In this document: in pieces, positions 7,817-17,794 of the stretch
Layout of the letters: each line of letters opens with the position of its first letter
Position numbering within the stretch: position 1 is the stretch's first letter
Assembly: GCF_009741275.1 (NCBI RefSeq)
Contig: NZ_WOWS01000002.1
Location: forward strand, 682,001-746,000
DNA: 64,000 nucleotides
DNA from: Winogradskyella endarachnes
GTDB lineage: Bacteria > Bacteroidota > Bacteroidia > Flavobacteriales > Flavobacteriaceae
Direction: 5' to 3'
Notes under the pieces: model-generated
The model's database searches: none
The model's input: the letters and a program-made list of their open reading frames with translations, nothing else
What the model was told of the DNA's origin: nothing
Position numbers and translations under genes: made by a program

Positions 7817-8776
7817 TTACAGCAGTTTGGCTCCTTCAGAAAATTTAAAACCATTTAAAAGCGATTTTACCTCCATTTTTCGTTTGCCTGGCAACTGAAT
7901 TTCTAAGATTTTTATATAACCACCTTGGCAAGCGACCTTTAACTCGTCTTTAGTTACTATTAATTTTCCAGCTTCAAAATTATGTGATTCGTCAATTTTT
8001 TCTACCCCATAAATTTTTACAGATAGTGGCTTTTTTTCATCATTTTCTAACAAACACCATGCTGTTGGAAATGGATTTAAACCGCGTATCTTATTATATA
8101 TGGTATCAATATTTAATGTCCAATCTATTTTGCAGTTATCTCTATTAAGTTTGTAAGCTGTTTTTAAATCCTCGGTTTGTGACTGAACTTTAGTTTTAAC
8201 CGTATTGTTTTCAATTTGCTCAACAGTTTTAATGACTAGTGTGCTACCAATATGCATTAATTCATCATGCAATTCGCCAACGGTTGTAGCGTTTCCTATT
8301 ACGGTTTCTTCACTTTTAATAATAGCACCTGTATCTATTTTTTCGTCTATAAAAAAAGTAGTAACACCAGTTTTAGTTTCACCATTTATTATAGCCCAAT
8401 GTATTGGTGCAGCACCTCTATATTGTGGTAGTAAAGACGCGTGTAAATTAAACGTCCCAAACTCTGGCATTTGCCAAACCACTTTTGGTAACATTCTAAA
8501 GGCAACAATGATTTGTAAATTAGCGTTTACGTTCTTTAGTTCTTCTAAAAACGATTCGGCTTTTAAGTTTGTAGGTTGCATAATAGGTAAACCTTGTTCT
8601 AAAGCAAAGGTTTTAACTGCAGAAGCTCTTAGTTTTTGCCCTCTACCAGCAGGCCTGTCTGGTGCAGTAATAACACCAACAACATTATAATTATGGTTAA
8701 TAAGTGCTTTTAAAGTAGCAACAGCAAAATCTGGTGTACCCATAAAAACAATTCGTAAATTGCGTTTTTCGGTCAT
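7817..8776 (-). CDS. fmt: Methionyl-tRNA formyltransferase
   Basis: 319 aa. The formyltransferase domain shows RIVFMGTPDFAVATLKAL, the 10-formyl-THF site NLHASLLPQYRGAAPI (catalytic Asn and His) and FFIDEKIDTG with the catalytic Asp. A C-terminal OB-like tRNA-binding domain ends at the stop. It formylates Met on initiator tRNA. The start codon overlaps the recQ stop by 4 nt (ATGA), so fmt is the last gene of a three-gene operon (ATPase, recQ, fmt). Confidence 0.97.
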   Translation of the reverse strand: MTEKRNLRIVFMGTPDFAVATLKALINHNYNVVGVITAPDRPAGRGQKLRASAVKTFALEQGLPIMQPTNLKAESFLEELKNVNANLQIIVAFRMLPKVVWQMPEFGTFNLHASLLPQYRGAAPIHWAIINGETKTGVTTFFIDEKIDTGAIIKSEETVIGNATTVGELHDELMHIGSTLVIKTVEQIENNTVKTKVQSQTEDLKTAYKLNRDNCKIDWTLNIDTIYNKIRGLNPFPTAWCLLENDEKKPLSVKIYGVEKIDESHNFEAGKLIVTKDELKVACQGGYIKILEIQLPGKRKMEVKSLLNGFKFSEGAKLL

Positions 8777-10668
8777 ATAAGTGTATAGGTATTTGTAGGT
8801 GTTAATTTTATTTTTTTAAGTTCTATTAATTCTGAAAGTGTTTTTAAAAGTACCTTTTCAGAACATTGTATTTGAAGTAATAATTGTCGCGAAGATAAAG
8901 CTTCTGCTGTAATAGATGTTATAATTTGAAGTGCAATAGCATCATTTGAAGCCGTATCTACGCTTGAAGCTTTTGCCACACAAACCGAACAAATGCCACA
9001 TGGTTGTTTTAACGTCTCACCAAAATAGCGCAGAAGTTGTTGACTTCTGCAAACGGTATCATTTTTAATGTAATTTAATACGGATTCAATTTGCTGATGT
9101 TTTAATGTATGTTGTTGTTCTATTGTTTTTGCGATTGGGTTAATGGTAATAGCATCTTCACGTGGTTTTAAAAATGTAATTTCAGAATCTGTGTTTGCCA
9201 TTTGTAAACTAATTACATCGTCTTTTTCTAAACGTTGCAATTGAGCAATAACTTGCTTTTCTGATAAATTAGATTTTTTAATAACCAAACTAAGATTCAC
9301 TTTGGTTTCATAATCAAAAATACCACCATAGGTTCGTAATAATACTTTTACTAAAATATTTAAATCTTTATTAGTTTCTAGGTACTGAAACAAAACGGTA
9401 TTAGTAGTTATAAACTGTATTTTTGTTCTGAAGTTAAAATGTTGTATCAGTGTAATTATGGCATTTCGGTCTAAAAGTAACAAAGCATTGTAGGTAATGC
9501 TAGCACTTAATTTATACTGATTGCAAAAGGATTTAAAATCGAATTGATGTAAGGTGTTTTCTCCCTCACCGTAAGAGATCTGAAAATAATTACACAGTTT
9601 GTTATATACCGTTTTTACAAAGGCTACGGACGGTAAATTATTTAAAAACTGACTACGTAAATGATTCTCATCAATATGTTGTTTTAAAATAATTGCGTGT
9701 GCTAATTTACCATCTCGTCCTGCGCGTCCTGCTTCTTGGTAATAACTTTCTAAACTTTCTGGTAAATTAATATGAATAACGGTTTTTACATTAGCCTTAT
9801 CAATTCCCATTCCAAAGGCTGTGGTGGCCACCATAATATCTAGTTGTCCATTAGTCCATTGGTACAACCGTTGTTGTTTTTCTTTATTAGTAATACCGCC
9901 ATGATAAAAAGTAGAGGTAAAACCTTTAGCTGTTAAAAAATTATGAATGTCTTGAGTGGCGCGTCTATTTCTTACATATATAATAGAAGAACCAGTATGC
10001 TTTTTTAATATAGATTCTAACTGAAATAATTTATCGTCTGTATGGATAACATCATATGCAATATTAGGTCTTGCAAAAGAGGCTTTGAAAATATTAGGAT
10101 TTATAAAATCTAGGTTTTCTACAATATCATCTACTACATTATGTTTTGCTGTGGCTGTTAATGCAATGCAATTAACATGTGGATGCATTTGTCTTAGTAT
10201 AGCAATGTTTTTATAAGCAGGTCTAAAATCATTTCCCCATTGACTTATACAATGTGCTTCATCAATCGCAATGAGGTTTACTTTCATTTGCTGAATGCGA
10301 TCTTGTACTAAAGTTTGTTGTAAGCGTTCTGGTGAGAGGTAAAGAAATTTATAATTTCCATAAATACAATTGTCTAATTGCGTGTCTAAATCTTTATAAG
10401 ACATGCCAGAAGTCAGCGCAATAGCCTTAATACCTTTTTCTTTTAAAGTGGTGACCTGGTCTTTCATTAAAGCAATCAGCGGCGAAACAACAATACAGAT
10501 GCCATCTTTTATTAAAGCAGGAATTTGAAAACAAACTGATTTTCCGCCTCCAGTTGGTAACAAAGCAAAAGTATCCTCTTGGTTTAAAACCGAAGTAATA
10601 ATCTCTTCTTGAAGCGGTCTAAAGGACGTATAATTCCAGTATTGCTCTAAAACTTCTATAGGATGCAT
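8773..10668 (-). CDS. recQ: ATP-dependent DNA helicase RecQ
   Basis: 631 aa. SF2 helicase motifs: LLPTGGGKS (Walker A), IDEAHCISQWG (DEAH), ALTATA, and QEAGRAGRDG (motif VI). The RQC zinc-binding part is visible as CRSQQLLRYFGE, then CGICSVC. A winged-helix-like tail follows; no clear HRDC domain is seen, and flavobacteria often carry a longer HRDC-bearing RecQ elsewhere. The product unwinds DNA 3'-5' in recombination and replication repair. The ATG overlaps the stop of the upstream ATPase gene by one base (TAATG), and the end overlaps fmt by 4 nt. Confidence 0.95.
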   Translation of the reverse strand: MHPIEVLEQYWNYTSFRPLQEEIITSVLNQEDTFALLPTGGGKSVCFQIPALIKDGICIVVSPLIALMKDQVTTLKEKGIKAIALTSGMSYKDLDTQLDNCIYGNYKFLYLSPERLQQTLVQDRIQQMKVNLIAIDEAHCISQWGNDFRPAYKNIAILRQMHPHVNCIALTATAKHNVVDDIVENLDFINPNIFKASFARPNIAYDVIHTDDKLFQLESILKKHTGSSIIYVRNRRATQDIHNFLTAKGFTSTFYHGGITNKEKQQRLYQWTNGQLDIMVATTAFGMGIDKANVKTVIHINLPESLESYYQEAGRAGRDGKLAHAIILKQHIDENHLRSQFLNNLPSVAFVKTVYNKLCNYFQISYGEGENTLHQFDFKSFCNQYKLSASITYNALLLLDRNAIITLIQHFNFRTKIQFITTNTVLFQYLETNKDLNILVKVLLRTYGGIFDYETKVNLSLVIKKSNLSEKQVIAQLQRLEKDDVISLQMANTDSEITFLKPREDAITINPIAKTIEQQHTLKHQQIESVLNYIKNDTVCRSQQLLRYFGETLKQPCGICSVCVAKASSVDTASNDAIALQIITSITAEALSSRQLLLQIQCSEKVLLKTLSELIELKKIKLTPTNTYTLI

Positions 10669-11210
10669 TACTGCAAATTTAAGAACTCTAAGATAAAGTT
10701 GGCTCTAGTTTCTACACTTCCAAAAGGCACGTCAATTAATTTATAGCCAAAACGCTTATAGGTTTCTAATAAATGGTTGTGTATTTTTATAGCTTCTTCA
10801 AAATTCTCATAACGTTCATTGTCACTAGTAAAAATTTCTTGCCAAGGTGCTAAAACAAAAATGATATCGTATTTATGGTTGTCACAAGCTTCTACAAAAT
10901 GATTGGGATACGTGTCTCCTATAAAATCCATATACGCAATAACATCAGGAATTCCTCGATCTAAAAAAACAACCTCATTTGTTTCAATAGTAGCATCTTT
11001 ATATTGCTGTATTCTCCCATCTAAGAGTTTCTGACTAAATAACAATGGGTCAGTTAGAAACATTTGTTCAATACCTTCCTCTCTAGCTTGTAATGTAATT
11101 TGTCTAGAGATTTCATCATAACAAATAAAATTTCTTTTTTTTAGTTCGTTAATTATAGTGGTTTTTCCTGTTCCAGGTCCACCTGCAATGACGACTTTTT
11201 TCGGATTCAA
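10668..11210 (-). CDS. Small AAA/NadR-like P-loop ATPase
   Basis: 180 aa. Walker A GGPGTGKT near residues 10-17 and a Walker B-like hydrophobic strand ending FLDRGIPD near 85-92. The overall plan is a kinase-like single P-loop domain (AAA_28 / NadR-kinase-like), with the conserved YDEISRQI segment after strand 2. Substrate unknown. It is the first gene of the operon with recQ and fmt, overlapping recQ by one base. A nucleotide or cofactor kinase is possible but cannot be established from sequence. Confidence 0.8.
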   Translation of the reverse strand: MNPKKVVIAGGPGTGKTTIINELKKRNFICYDEISRQITLQAREEGIEQMFLTDPLLFSQKLLDGRIQQYKDATIETNEVVFLDRGIPDVIAYMDFIGDTYPNHFVEACDNHKYDIIFVLAPWQEIFTSDNERYENFEEAIKIHNHLLETYKRFGYKLIDVPFGSVETRANFILEFLNLQ

Positions 11211-11353
11211 ATTGTCTATAAATTTTAAGAAAATAATGAGGGTAAAAATAAGGCATTAAATAGAAAATATAAAAATCCTAACTATATTTTGAAAAACACC
11301 ATTAAATACCAGGTTCAGTTAATTTGAATTTTCTCTTTTTTAAGTTTTAAATG

Positions 11354-11361
11354 TATCTTTG
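11354..11361 (+). promoter_or_regulatory. -7 element upstream of the DUF493 gene
   Basis: TATCTTTG, an exact match to TAnnTTTG, ending 18 nt before the start codon. No TTG lies at the usual distance. Confidence 0.5.
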
Positions 11362-11379
11362 CAGTTGAAAATATAAACT

Positions 11380-11673
11380 ATGAATAGTTCTAAAAAAACA
11401 GATGAATTTTACGAGAAATTAAAGTCGCAATTATACGACACAACGCTTTGGCCATCAGAGTATTTGTATAAATTTATTGTAATTACAAAAGGGTCTGGAG
11501 TTAACCACATTGAAGCACTTTTTGATAATTTAGGCGCTGTAATTTCTACTACTGAATCTAAAAATGGGAAATACACTAGTGTTTCTATTAACGTTAGAAT
11601 GAAAAACCCAGAAGCAGTTATAGCTAAATATAAAGAGGTGGCAGAAAATGTTGAAGGCGTAATTTCTTTATAA
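11380..11673 (+). CDS. DUF493 (YbeD-like) family protein
   Basis: 97 aa, ferredoxin-like small fold. The family core is seen as LWPSEYLYKFIVI, followed by SKNGKYTSVSINVRM. DUF493 proteins are cytoplasmic and thought to be regulatory; no activity is established. The gene is separate from the downstream DUF4290-murA pair by 89 bp that contain a promoter-like TTGTACTTTGC. Confidence 0.88.
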   Translation: MNSSKKTDEFYEKLKSQLYDTTLWPSEYLYKFIVITKGSGVNHIEALFDNLGAVISTTESKNGKYTSVSINVRMKNPEAVIAKYKEVAENVEGVISL

Positions 11674-11762
11674 TTTTATATTAGACTTCTTATTTTTTTG
11701 TACTTTGCAACAAAACCTAGAGACTTCGGGTTTTACAACATTATACTACACATATTACAATT

Positions 11763-12422
11763 TTGATTGACAATTTAGAATACAACACAGAGCGCGAGCA
11801 TTTAATAATTCCAGAATATGGACGTCATCTTCAAAAGATGATTAATCATGCTAAGTCTCGCGAAACAAAAGAAGAGCGTAATAAATTAGCTAATGCTATT
11901 ATTTCTGTAATGGGAAATCTGCAACCACACTTAAGAGATGTGCCAGATTTTAAACACAAATTATGGGACCAGTTATTTATAATGGCAGATTTTGATATTG
12001 ATGTAGATTCACCATATGGAGAACCATCAAAAGAAGAAATACAAGCGCGACCAGAGCCTTTAAAATATCCGCAGAATCACCCTAAATATCGTTTTTATGG
12101 TAATAATATAAAAACTATGATTGATGTTGCGGTGAGTTGGGAAGAAGGCGAATTAAAGGAAGCTTTAACGTATACTATAGCTAATCACATGAAAAAGTGT
12201 TTCCTTAATTGGAATAAGGATACGGTAGAAGATGATGTTATATACAATCATTTACTTGAACTTTCTGACGGAAAATTAAACTTAAAAGATAGTGAAGAAG
12301 ATTTAACAGACTCCTCTAGTTTAATGCGTACCAAATCTAAATATGGTTCTAAAAATAACTCTAACAAAAAGAATAACAATTCTAATAAAAAGAAATATTC
12401 TAATAACAGAAAACGTTACTAA
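11763..12422 (+). CDS. DUF4290 family protein
   Basis: 219 aa, a Bacteroidota-specific family recognised from LEYNTEREHLIIPEYGRHLQKM at the N-terminus and NHPKYRFYGNNIKTMID in the middle. The last 45 residues are rich in Asn, Lys and Ser (low-complexity basic tail). No ATG fits; the start is taken as TTG at 11763, which agrees with the family N-terminus. ATT at 11766 would be the alternative. It lies 6 bp before murA and is presumably co-transcribed, hinting at a link to envelope synthesis, but the role is unknown. Confidence 0.85.
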   Translation: MIDNLEYNTEREHLIIPEYGRHLQKMINHAKSRETKEERNKLANAIISVMGNLQPHLRDVPDFKHKLWDQLFIMADFDIDVDSPYGEPSKEEIQARPEPLKYPQNHPKYRFYGNNIKTMIDVAVSWEEGELKEALTYTIANHMKKCFLNWNKDTVEDDVIYNHLLELSDGKLNLKDSEEDLTDSSSLMRTKSKYGSKNNSNKKNNNSNKKKYSNNRKRY

Positions 12423-12428
12423 AAACGG

Positions 12429-13745
12429 ATGAGTACATTTAAAATTGAAGGTGGCCACCAACTTAAAGGGAAAATTCAACCACAAGGTGCCAAAAATGAA
12501 GCTTTACAAATCTTATGTGCAGTACTTTTAACTGCCGAAGAAATTCAAATAGATAACATTCCAGATATTATTGATGTTAATAAGCTCATTGCTTTATTAA
12601 AAAAGCTAGGCGTAAAAATAAATAAAACAGGTAAAGGGTCTTACACGTTTAAGGCTGATGATGTTAATTTAGGATATTTAGAGTCTGCTCAATTTAAAGA
12701 AGATGGTAAGGGTTTAAGAGGTTCTATAATGATTGTTGGTCCATTATTAGCACGTTTTGGTAAAGGTTATATTCCAAAACCTGGCGGTGATAAAATTGGT
12801 CGTCGTCGTTTAGACACACACTTTCAGGGATTTATAGATTTAGGGGCTAAGTTTAGATATAATAAAGAAGATTTATTTTATGGAGTTGAGGCAGACCAGT
12901 TAAAAGGAACTTACATGCTATTAGATGAGGCTTCTGTAACAGGTACAGCTAACATAGTTATGGCCGCAGTTTTAGCAGAAGGTACCACAACTATCTATAA
13001 CGCAGCATGTGAGCCTTATTTACAGCAGCTTTGTAAAATGCTGAATCGTATGGGAGCAAAAATTTCTGGTGTTGGTTCTAACATGCTTATCATTGAAGGT
13101 GTTAAGTCTCTAGGAGGTACAACTCACAGAATGTTACCAGACATGATTGAAATTGGAAGCTGGATTGGTTTAGCTGCTATGACTAAAAGTGAGTTAACGA
13201 TAACCAATGTAAGTTGGGATGATTTAGGCCAAATGCCAAGTGTATTTAGAAAAATAGGTGTTACAATTGAGCGTCAAGGTGATGATATTTATATACCAGC
13301 GCATATTGATGGTTATGAGGTGCAAAATTATATTGATGGTTCTATATTAACGGTTTCAGATGCGCCATGGCCAGGATTTACACCAGATTTATTAAGTATC
13401 ATTCTAACCGTTTTAACACAAGCTAGAGGAGAAGCTATTGTGCATCAAAAAATGTTTGAAAGTCGGTTGTTCTTTGTAGATAAGTTAATTGATATGGGTG
13501 CAAAAATTATTCTTTGTGATCCTCATAGAGCTACAGTTATTGGTCACGATTTTAAGTCTACATTAAAAGCAACAACAATGACCTCGCCAGATATTAGAGC
13601 AGGTGTTTCATTATTAATAGCTGCATTATCTGCAAAAGGAACATCTACTATTCATAATATTGAACAAATAGATCGTGGTTATGAAAATATAGACGAGAGA
13701 TTAAGAGCAATTGGTGCTAAGATTGAACGTATAGAAGGAAATTAG
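12429..13745 (+). CDS. murA: UDP-N-acetylglucosamine 1-carboxyvinyltransferase (Asp-type)
   Basis: 438 aa. It commits UDP-GlcNAc to peptidoglycan synthesis using PEP. Motifs: the KN pair in QGAKNEALQIL (residues 22-23), LRGSIMIVGPLLARFG, and the flexible-loop motif PGGDKIGRRRLDTH. In most MurA the residue here is Cys (Cys115 in E. coli); this protein has Asp121 (codon GAT 12789-12791). Cys-to-Asp enzymes, as in Mycobacterium, stay active but resist fosfomycin. It follows DUF4290 and ends in a strong terminator. Confidence 0.97.
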   Translation: MSTFKIEGGHQLKGKIQPQGAKNEALQILCAVLLTAEEIQIDNIPDIIDVNKLIALLKKLGVKINKTGKGSYTFKADDVNLGYLESAQFKEDGKGLRGSIMIVGPLLARFGKGYIPKPGGDKIGRRRLDTHFQGFIDLGAKFRYNKEDLFYGVEADQLKGTYMLLDEASVTGTANIVMAAVLAEGTTTIYNAACEPYLQQLCKMLNRMGAKISGVGSNMLIIEGVKSLGGTTHRMLPDMIEIGSWIGLAAMTKSELTITNVSWDDLGQMPSVFRKIGVTIERQGDDIYIPAHIDGYEVQNYIDGSILTVSDAPWPGFTPDLLSIILTVLTQARGEAIVHQKMFESRLFFVDKLIDMGAKIILCDPHRATVIGHDFKSTLKATTMTSPDIRAGVSLLIAALSAKGTSTIHNIEQIDRGYENIDERLRAIGAKIERIEGN

Positions 13746-13770
13746 AAAATAAAAATATAATATATAAAGA

Positions 13771-13798
13771 GCCTCATTTTTTATGAGGCCTTTTTTTT
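13771..13798 (+). terminator. Terminator of murA
   Basis: Arms GCCTCAT (13771-13777) and ATGAGGC (13783-13789) with a 5-nt loop, followed by CTTTTTTTT. 25 bp after the murA stop. Confidence 0.88.
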
Positions 13799-13972
13799 AT
13801 GTTTATAGTAAAATTTTATATCTGTAGACTATGTATTTATAAAATCATTTTCTATTTTAGTAGCTTTTAGAATAATGCATAATATTTAATCAATTATTAA
13901 TTATATTAACGTGTTTTAAGGATAAACGTTAATTAATTTTAATTTGTGGTATAATGCTTTGAAAAATAAATA

Positions 13973-16900
13973 ATGTATTTAATTTTCCCTCAAAAAAACT
14001 ACATTCTATTTTTTCTTGTATTAATTAGCTCTTTTGTGCATGCGCAATTGAGTGATTTTAACTTTTCAGTAAGTGTAACAGAAGAGTCTTGTTCAGGAAA
14101 TGGTTCAATTACAATGGAGGTTTCTGGCCTAGAAACAGAAGCACAAGTAACGTATAAACTATTTTTATATCCAGATCTAGATACACCAATTGCACAAACA
14201 TCTTCAAGCATGTTTAGTAATTTAGAAAGCGGTGATTATTTGGTTGAAGCTACACAAACATTAGATGACTTTCAGAACACACAAACTGCAGATGCTACTA
14301 TAATTGATGCTATTACTGTTTTAGACTTTGAGGTTGACCAAGGCTATTCTGGGGTTTGTGGAGACTTAATTTTAGTTGTTAATATATTATCTGGTAATGC
14401 TGAATCTTTTGAAATTATTTCGGGCCCTGTAACAGTGCCTTTACAAACAGGTAACACGTTTACTAATCTTCCTGAAGGAACTTATGTTATCCGTGTTTAT
14501 GATAATTGTGGTAATGCTTTAACTAAAACCTATACTTATTTATTTAATGATTCCGTTTTAACAGTATCTGAAATTGAACAATCTAATGTTTTAATTAACT
14601 GCGATGAGGTTACCATTTATCAAGTTATATCAGCGAGTAATGGGTCACAACTGTCTTACCCTATAGTTGTTAATTTTACCATAAATTTTTCAGATGGAAA
14701 TGAAACTACAAGTTATTCTCAGACCTACGATAATGGTCCAGAAACTGAGTTAGAGATATCAACAACGGTAACTGATTATGCTGAGCAAACTTTTACCGTA
14801 GATACGGTAATACAAGATGGGTGTGGCACTATGGTTACTAGCACTGAAATTGTAAATCCAAACCCTGAAATTAATTTATCTGAAGTTGCAAATGTTTGCG
14901 GAAATGATTTAATAATTGCCATATCCAATATGCTACCGCCTTTTACACTACAGTTTATTCAGGCACCTATAGAGTTCAATCCTTCAGATTATAATGATAA
15001 TCAAGGTGTATATTCAGATTTTGTTATTGTTTTTGGGCAAGAAGATGAAGGCTTACCTTTTGGAGTATACGAAGTAAGTATTGTGGATGCTTGCGGAAAT
15101 ATTGGTGAGGCAAGCATAGAGTTAGTAGAAGAGTTAGAAATTCCAGTTGTAAATACTTCAAATGGTGGGTGTGATACAGAATCTGGAGCATTGTCGGTGA
15201 GAATTCCAAATAGAGAGCTTGTATCCGCATTAATTACAGCTGCACCTATTAATTATAGTAATGCTGTGCCAGATGATGTTTCGTATTTAATTTCTTCAAA
15301 TGGTAGATTAATGCTAAACGACCTTCCATTAGGTAATTATACGTTGGAGATGATAGATAATTGTGGAAACACTTATATAGAAGACTTTGAAATTCCAGAA
15401 CATGAGATTTATGATTTTAACGTTTCAACCTCAGTTAGCTGTAGTACAAATCTAGGAGCTTTAAATTTAACAGGTGGCAATGGTACAGTTGCATCTGTAA
15501 TTTTTATTGAAGCTCCAGTTGAGTTTTCACAATCATTGCCTTACGATTACAGTTATGCAATTTCATCTCAAGGCATATTTTATGTTGAAGATTTACCAGC
15601 TGGTAACTACACAATAGAGTTTACGGATAGCTGTGGTAGCCAATTTATGTTTACAGAAATTGTTGAAACGTACAATGATGATAACAATGAATCTATTTAT
15701 GTTTTACAACAAAATTGTGGTTCTTTTGATTTGAGTATTCTAGATAATGATGATGCTGTAGTAAATCAAACTTATTGGTTTCAAAAGTACTACCCAGAAT
15801 ATGATAGTTGGGGACATCCTAATACAGGTGTAATGTATAATGAAGGTGAATTGCCAACTGATATAAATTCTATTTCAATTGAAAATGGAGAAAGTCTTCT
15901 TAATATTTTTGTTGTCGGTGAGTTTAGATTAATAAAAGTATTTCAAACTGCAGTTAACCCAAATCCAGAGGCATATTGTTTTGATATTTTTGGAGAATTT
16001 GAAATAGAATCAGAGCTAACAATAAATGATGTTTTTAATTTAAATTGTGATGGAGGCTCAGGACCGTCAGACATAATAGTAGATGTAAGTGGTGTGCCTC
16101 CTTATAATTTCTCTATTATTTCTCCTATCGTTATAGATAATGGTGCCGTTAATGTTTTTACAGATTTGAGTGCAGGTATTTATGAAATTAGGGTAGAGGA
16201 TGCTTGCGGAAGTATAGCTGCCACTACTATTAATACCATGGATTTACTACCTGTGGTTAGTCTTGGAAATCCAACTGATATGGTAATTTGTAGTGATTCA
16301 AATAACAATCAAGCGTTATTTAATTTAACTGAGCAAAATACCCAATTGTTGGGGAATCAAAACCCAGATAATTTCACAATTACATATCATCTAAATCAAA
16401 TGGATGCAGATTCAGGGAATAACCCGATTTCAGAAAATTATGAGAATGTAATAAATCCACAAACTGTTTATGTTAGAATGGTTCATAATACTTTAGATGT
16501 ATGTTATGAAACAGATGCTTTTCAGCTTATAGTTGGCTTTGCTCCAGAGTTGGGAGCTGATGAATCTACTACGATTTGTGAAGGTAACTCTATTTTGCTG
16601 TCTGCAGATTTGGGGTATTCTAGTTATTTATGGTCTTCAGGTGAAACAACAAGAAGTATAGTTGCAGATACAGAAGGAACTTACTCTGTTACAGTTTTTA
16701 ATAACTATGGTGATTTTTATTGTGAAGCTACTAAAACCTATACTGTGGTTATGTCTGGTGTTGCTAATATTGAAAATATCATTAGCGAAGACTTTACCTC
16801 TAATAATAATTTTGTTGATATTGAAGTTTCTGGTATTGGTGATTATGAATATTCATTAGATGGCGTAACTTATCAGTTAGAAAATCATTTTGAAAATTTA

Positions 16901-17230
16901 GATTCTGGAATTTATACCATTTTTGTAAGAGACAGAAATGGTTGTGGTGTTAGTACTGAAAATATTTCGTTATTAAATTATAAAAAATTCTTTACACCAA
17001 ATGGTGATGGCGAAAATGAATATTGGCAAATAACAGGCTCGCATTTAGAAACTGATATGCAAGTTTTTGTTTATGATAGGTACGGCAAGTTATTAATTAA
17101 TTTTTCTGGTAATGATATCGGTTGGGATGGACGTTATAATGGTAACCAAATGCCTACTAGTGATTATTGGTTTTTAGTAAAACGTTCTAACGGGTTAACA
17201 CATACAGGTCATTTTACTTTAAAACGCTAA
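13973..17230 (+). CDS. Large secreted multi-domain protein with type B type IX sorting domain
   Basis: 1085 aa. A signal peptide (hydrophobic ILFFLVLISSFVHAQ) ends near residue 25. The body has repeated Ig-like/SprB-like units, each closing with G-x-Y-x(4-5)-D-x-CG: copies near residues 177, 371, 462, 551 and 742. Spacing of about 90-97 residues, or twice that, points to degenerate units between. The C-terminal region from about residue 1000 (FFTPNGDGENEYW, VFVYDRYGKLL, GWDGRYNG) is the gliding-motility-type C-terminal domain (CHU_C, type B), which sends proteins through the type IX system. A cell-surface adhesin role is likely. No operon partner. Confidence 0.9.
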   Translation: MYLIFPQKNYILFFLVLISSFVHAQLSDFNFSVSVTEESCSGNGSITMEVSGLETEAQVTYKLFLYPDLDTPIAQTSSSMFSNLESGDYLVEATQTLDDFQNTQTADATIIDAITVLDFEVDQGYSGVCGDLILVVNILSGNAESFEIISGPVTVPLQTGNTFTNLPEGTYVIRVYDNCGNALTKTYTYLFNDSVLTVSEIEQSNVLINCDEVTIYQVISASNGSQLSYPIVVNFTINFSDGNETTSYSQTYDNGPETELEISTTVTDYAEQTFTVDTVIQDGCGTMVTSTEIVNPNPEINLSEVANVCGNDLIIAISNMLPPFTLQFIQAPIEFNPSDYNDNQGVYSDFVIVFGQEDEGLPFGVYEVSIVDACGNIGEASIELVEELEIPVVNTSNGGCDTESGALSVRIPNRELVSALITAAPINYSNAVPDDVSYLISSNGRLMLNDLPLGNYTLEMIDNCGNTYIEDFEIPEHEIYDFNVSTSVSCSTNLGALNLTGGNGTVASVIFIEAPVEFSQSLPYDYSYAISSQGIFYVEDLPAGNYTIEFTDSCGSQFMFTEIVETYNDDNNESIYVLQQNCGSFDLSILDNDDAVVNQTYWFQKYYPEYDSWGHPNTGVMYNEGELPTDINSISIENGESLLNIFVVGEFRLIKVFQTAVNPNPEAYCFDIFGEFEIESELTINDVFNLNCDGGSGPSDIIVDVSGVPPYNFSIISPIVIDNGAVNVFTDLSAGIYEIRVEDACGSIAATTINTMDLLPVVSLGNPTDMVICSDSNNNQALFNLTEQNTQLLGNQNPDNFTITYHLNQMDADSGNNPISENYENVINPQTVYVRMVHNTLDVCYETDAFQLIVGFAPELGADESTTICEGNSILLSADLGYSSYLWSSGETTRSIVADTEGTYSVTVFNNYGDFYCEATKTYTVVMSGVANIENIISEDFTSNNNFVDIEVSGIGDYEYSLDGVTYQLENHFENLDSGIYTIFVRDRNGCGVSTENISLLNYKKFFTPNGDGENEYWQITGSHLETDMQVFVYDRYGKLLINFSGNDIGWDGRYNGNQMPTSDYWFLVKRSNGLTHTGHFTLKR

Positions 17231-17269
17231 GTTATTTTATACAATTGAGAGTGGTTTCTTTGCTATGAT

Positions 17270-17632
17270 TTAATCTATAGTATACAAAAATTGTTCAGAT
17301 GTAATTTTGCCATCCTTAACTTCAAACACGGCAATTTCTTCCATTTGTTGTCTTCCTCTATCTTTAAAAGTTAAATCGAATTTCATTTTAGAAGAAAAAT
17401 GATTACCCGCAACAAGAGGCGCACTTATAGAACTGCAATGAATTTTTTCAACATTATCTAACCATTCCTTGTTTTTATTCCAAACATTTTGTTTGCCAGT
17501 AATTTTTTCTCCAGGCATACCTGGCATTTCTTTACTTACAACGTTGTCTGCATAAAGCTCATTTATGCATTCTAAGCTTTTACCTTGCTCGCACATTTCT
17601 TTCCACTTTCTAGCAACTCCCCAAGTATTCAT
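17270..17632 (-). CDS. SnoaL-like (NTF2 fold) protein
   Basis: 120 aa. Pattern of the SnoaL-like NTF2 superfamily: N-terminal helices (VARKWKEMCEQGKSLECINELYADN is split by the family's W/M core), then GMPGEKITGKQNVWNKNKEW, and a final sheet with IAVFEVKDGKI. The family holds isomerases, hydrolases and binding proteins; the substrate is unknown. It lies 162 bp downstream of the CPD photolyase gene on the same strand and may be the last gene of the light-stress block or separately transcribed. Confidence 0.75.
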   Translation of the reverse strand: MNTWGVARKWKEMCEQGKSLECINELYADNVVSKEMPGMPGEKITGKQNVWNKNKEWLDNVEKIHCSSISAPLVAGNHFSSKMKFDLTFKDRGRQQMEEIAVFEVKDGKITSEQFLYTID

Positions 17633-17794
17633 AATTCTCTAAATTTAAATTAGTGCTTTAAAAATAGTGAAAAGTTTTTCTAAAATCTATATATATTCCC
17701 GAGCTTTTTAACTTTTAAATTAATTATTAGAGCGTTGTGGTGCTGTTTGCTAGTAAAAAATAATGGTATTATGACAATGCGAAAGGTAAAGTAA

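Noticed and set aside
11713..11735. Hairpin AAAACC/GGTTTT upstream of the DUF4290 gene as an attenuator or riboswitch
   Set aside because: Six-base stem with an 11-nt loop and no terminator tract; too weak to support.
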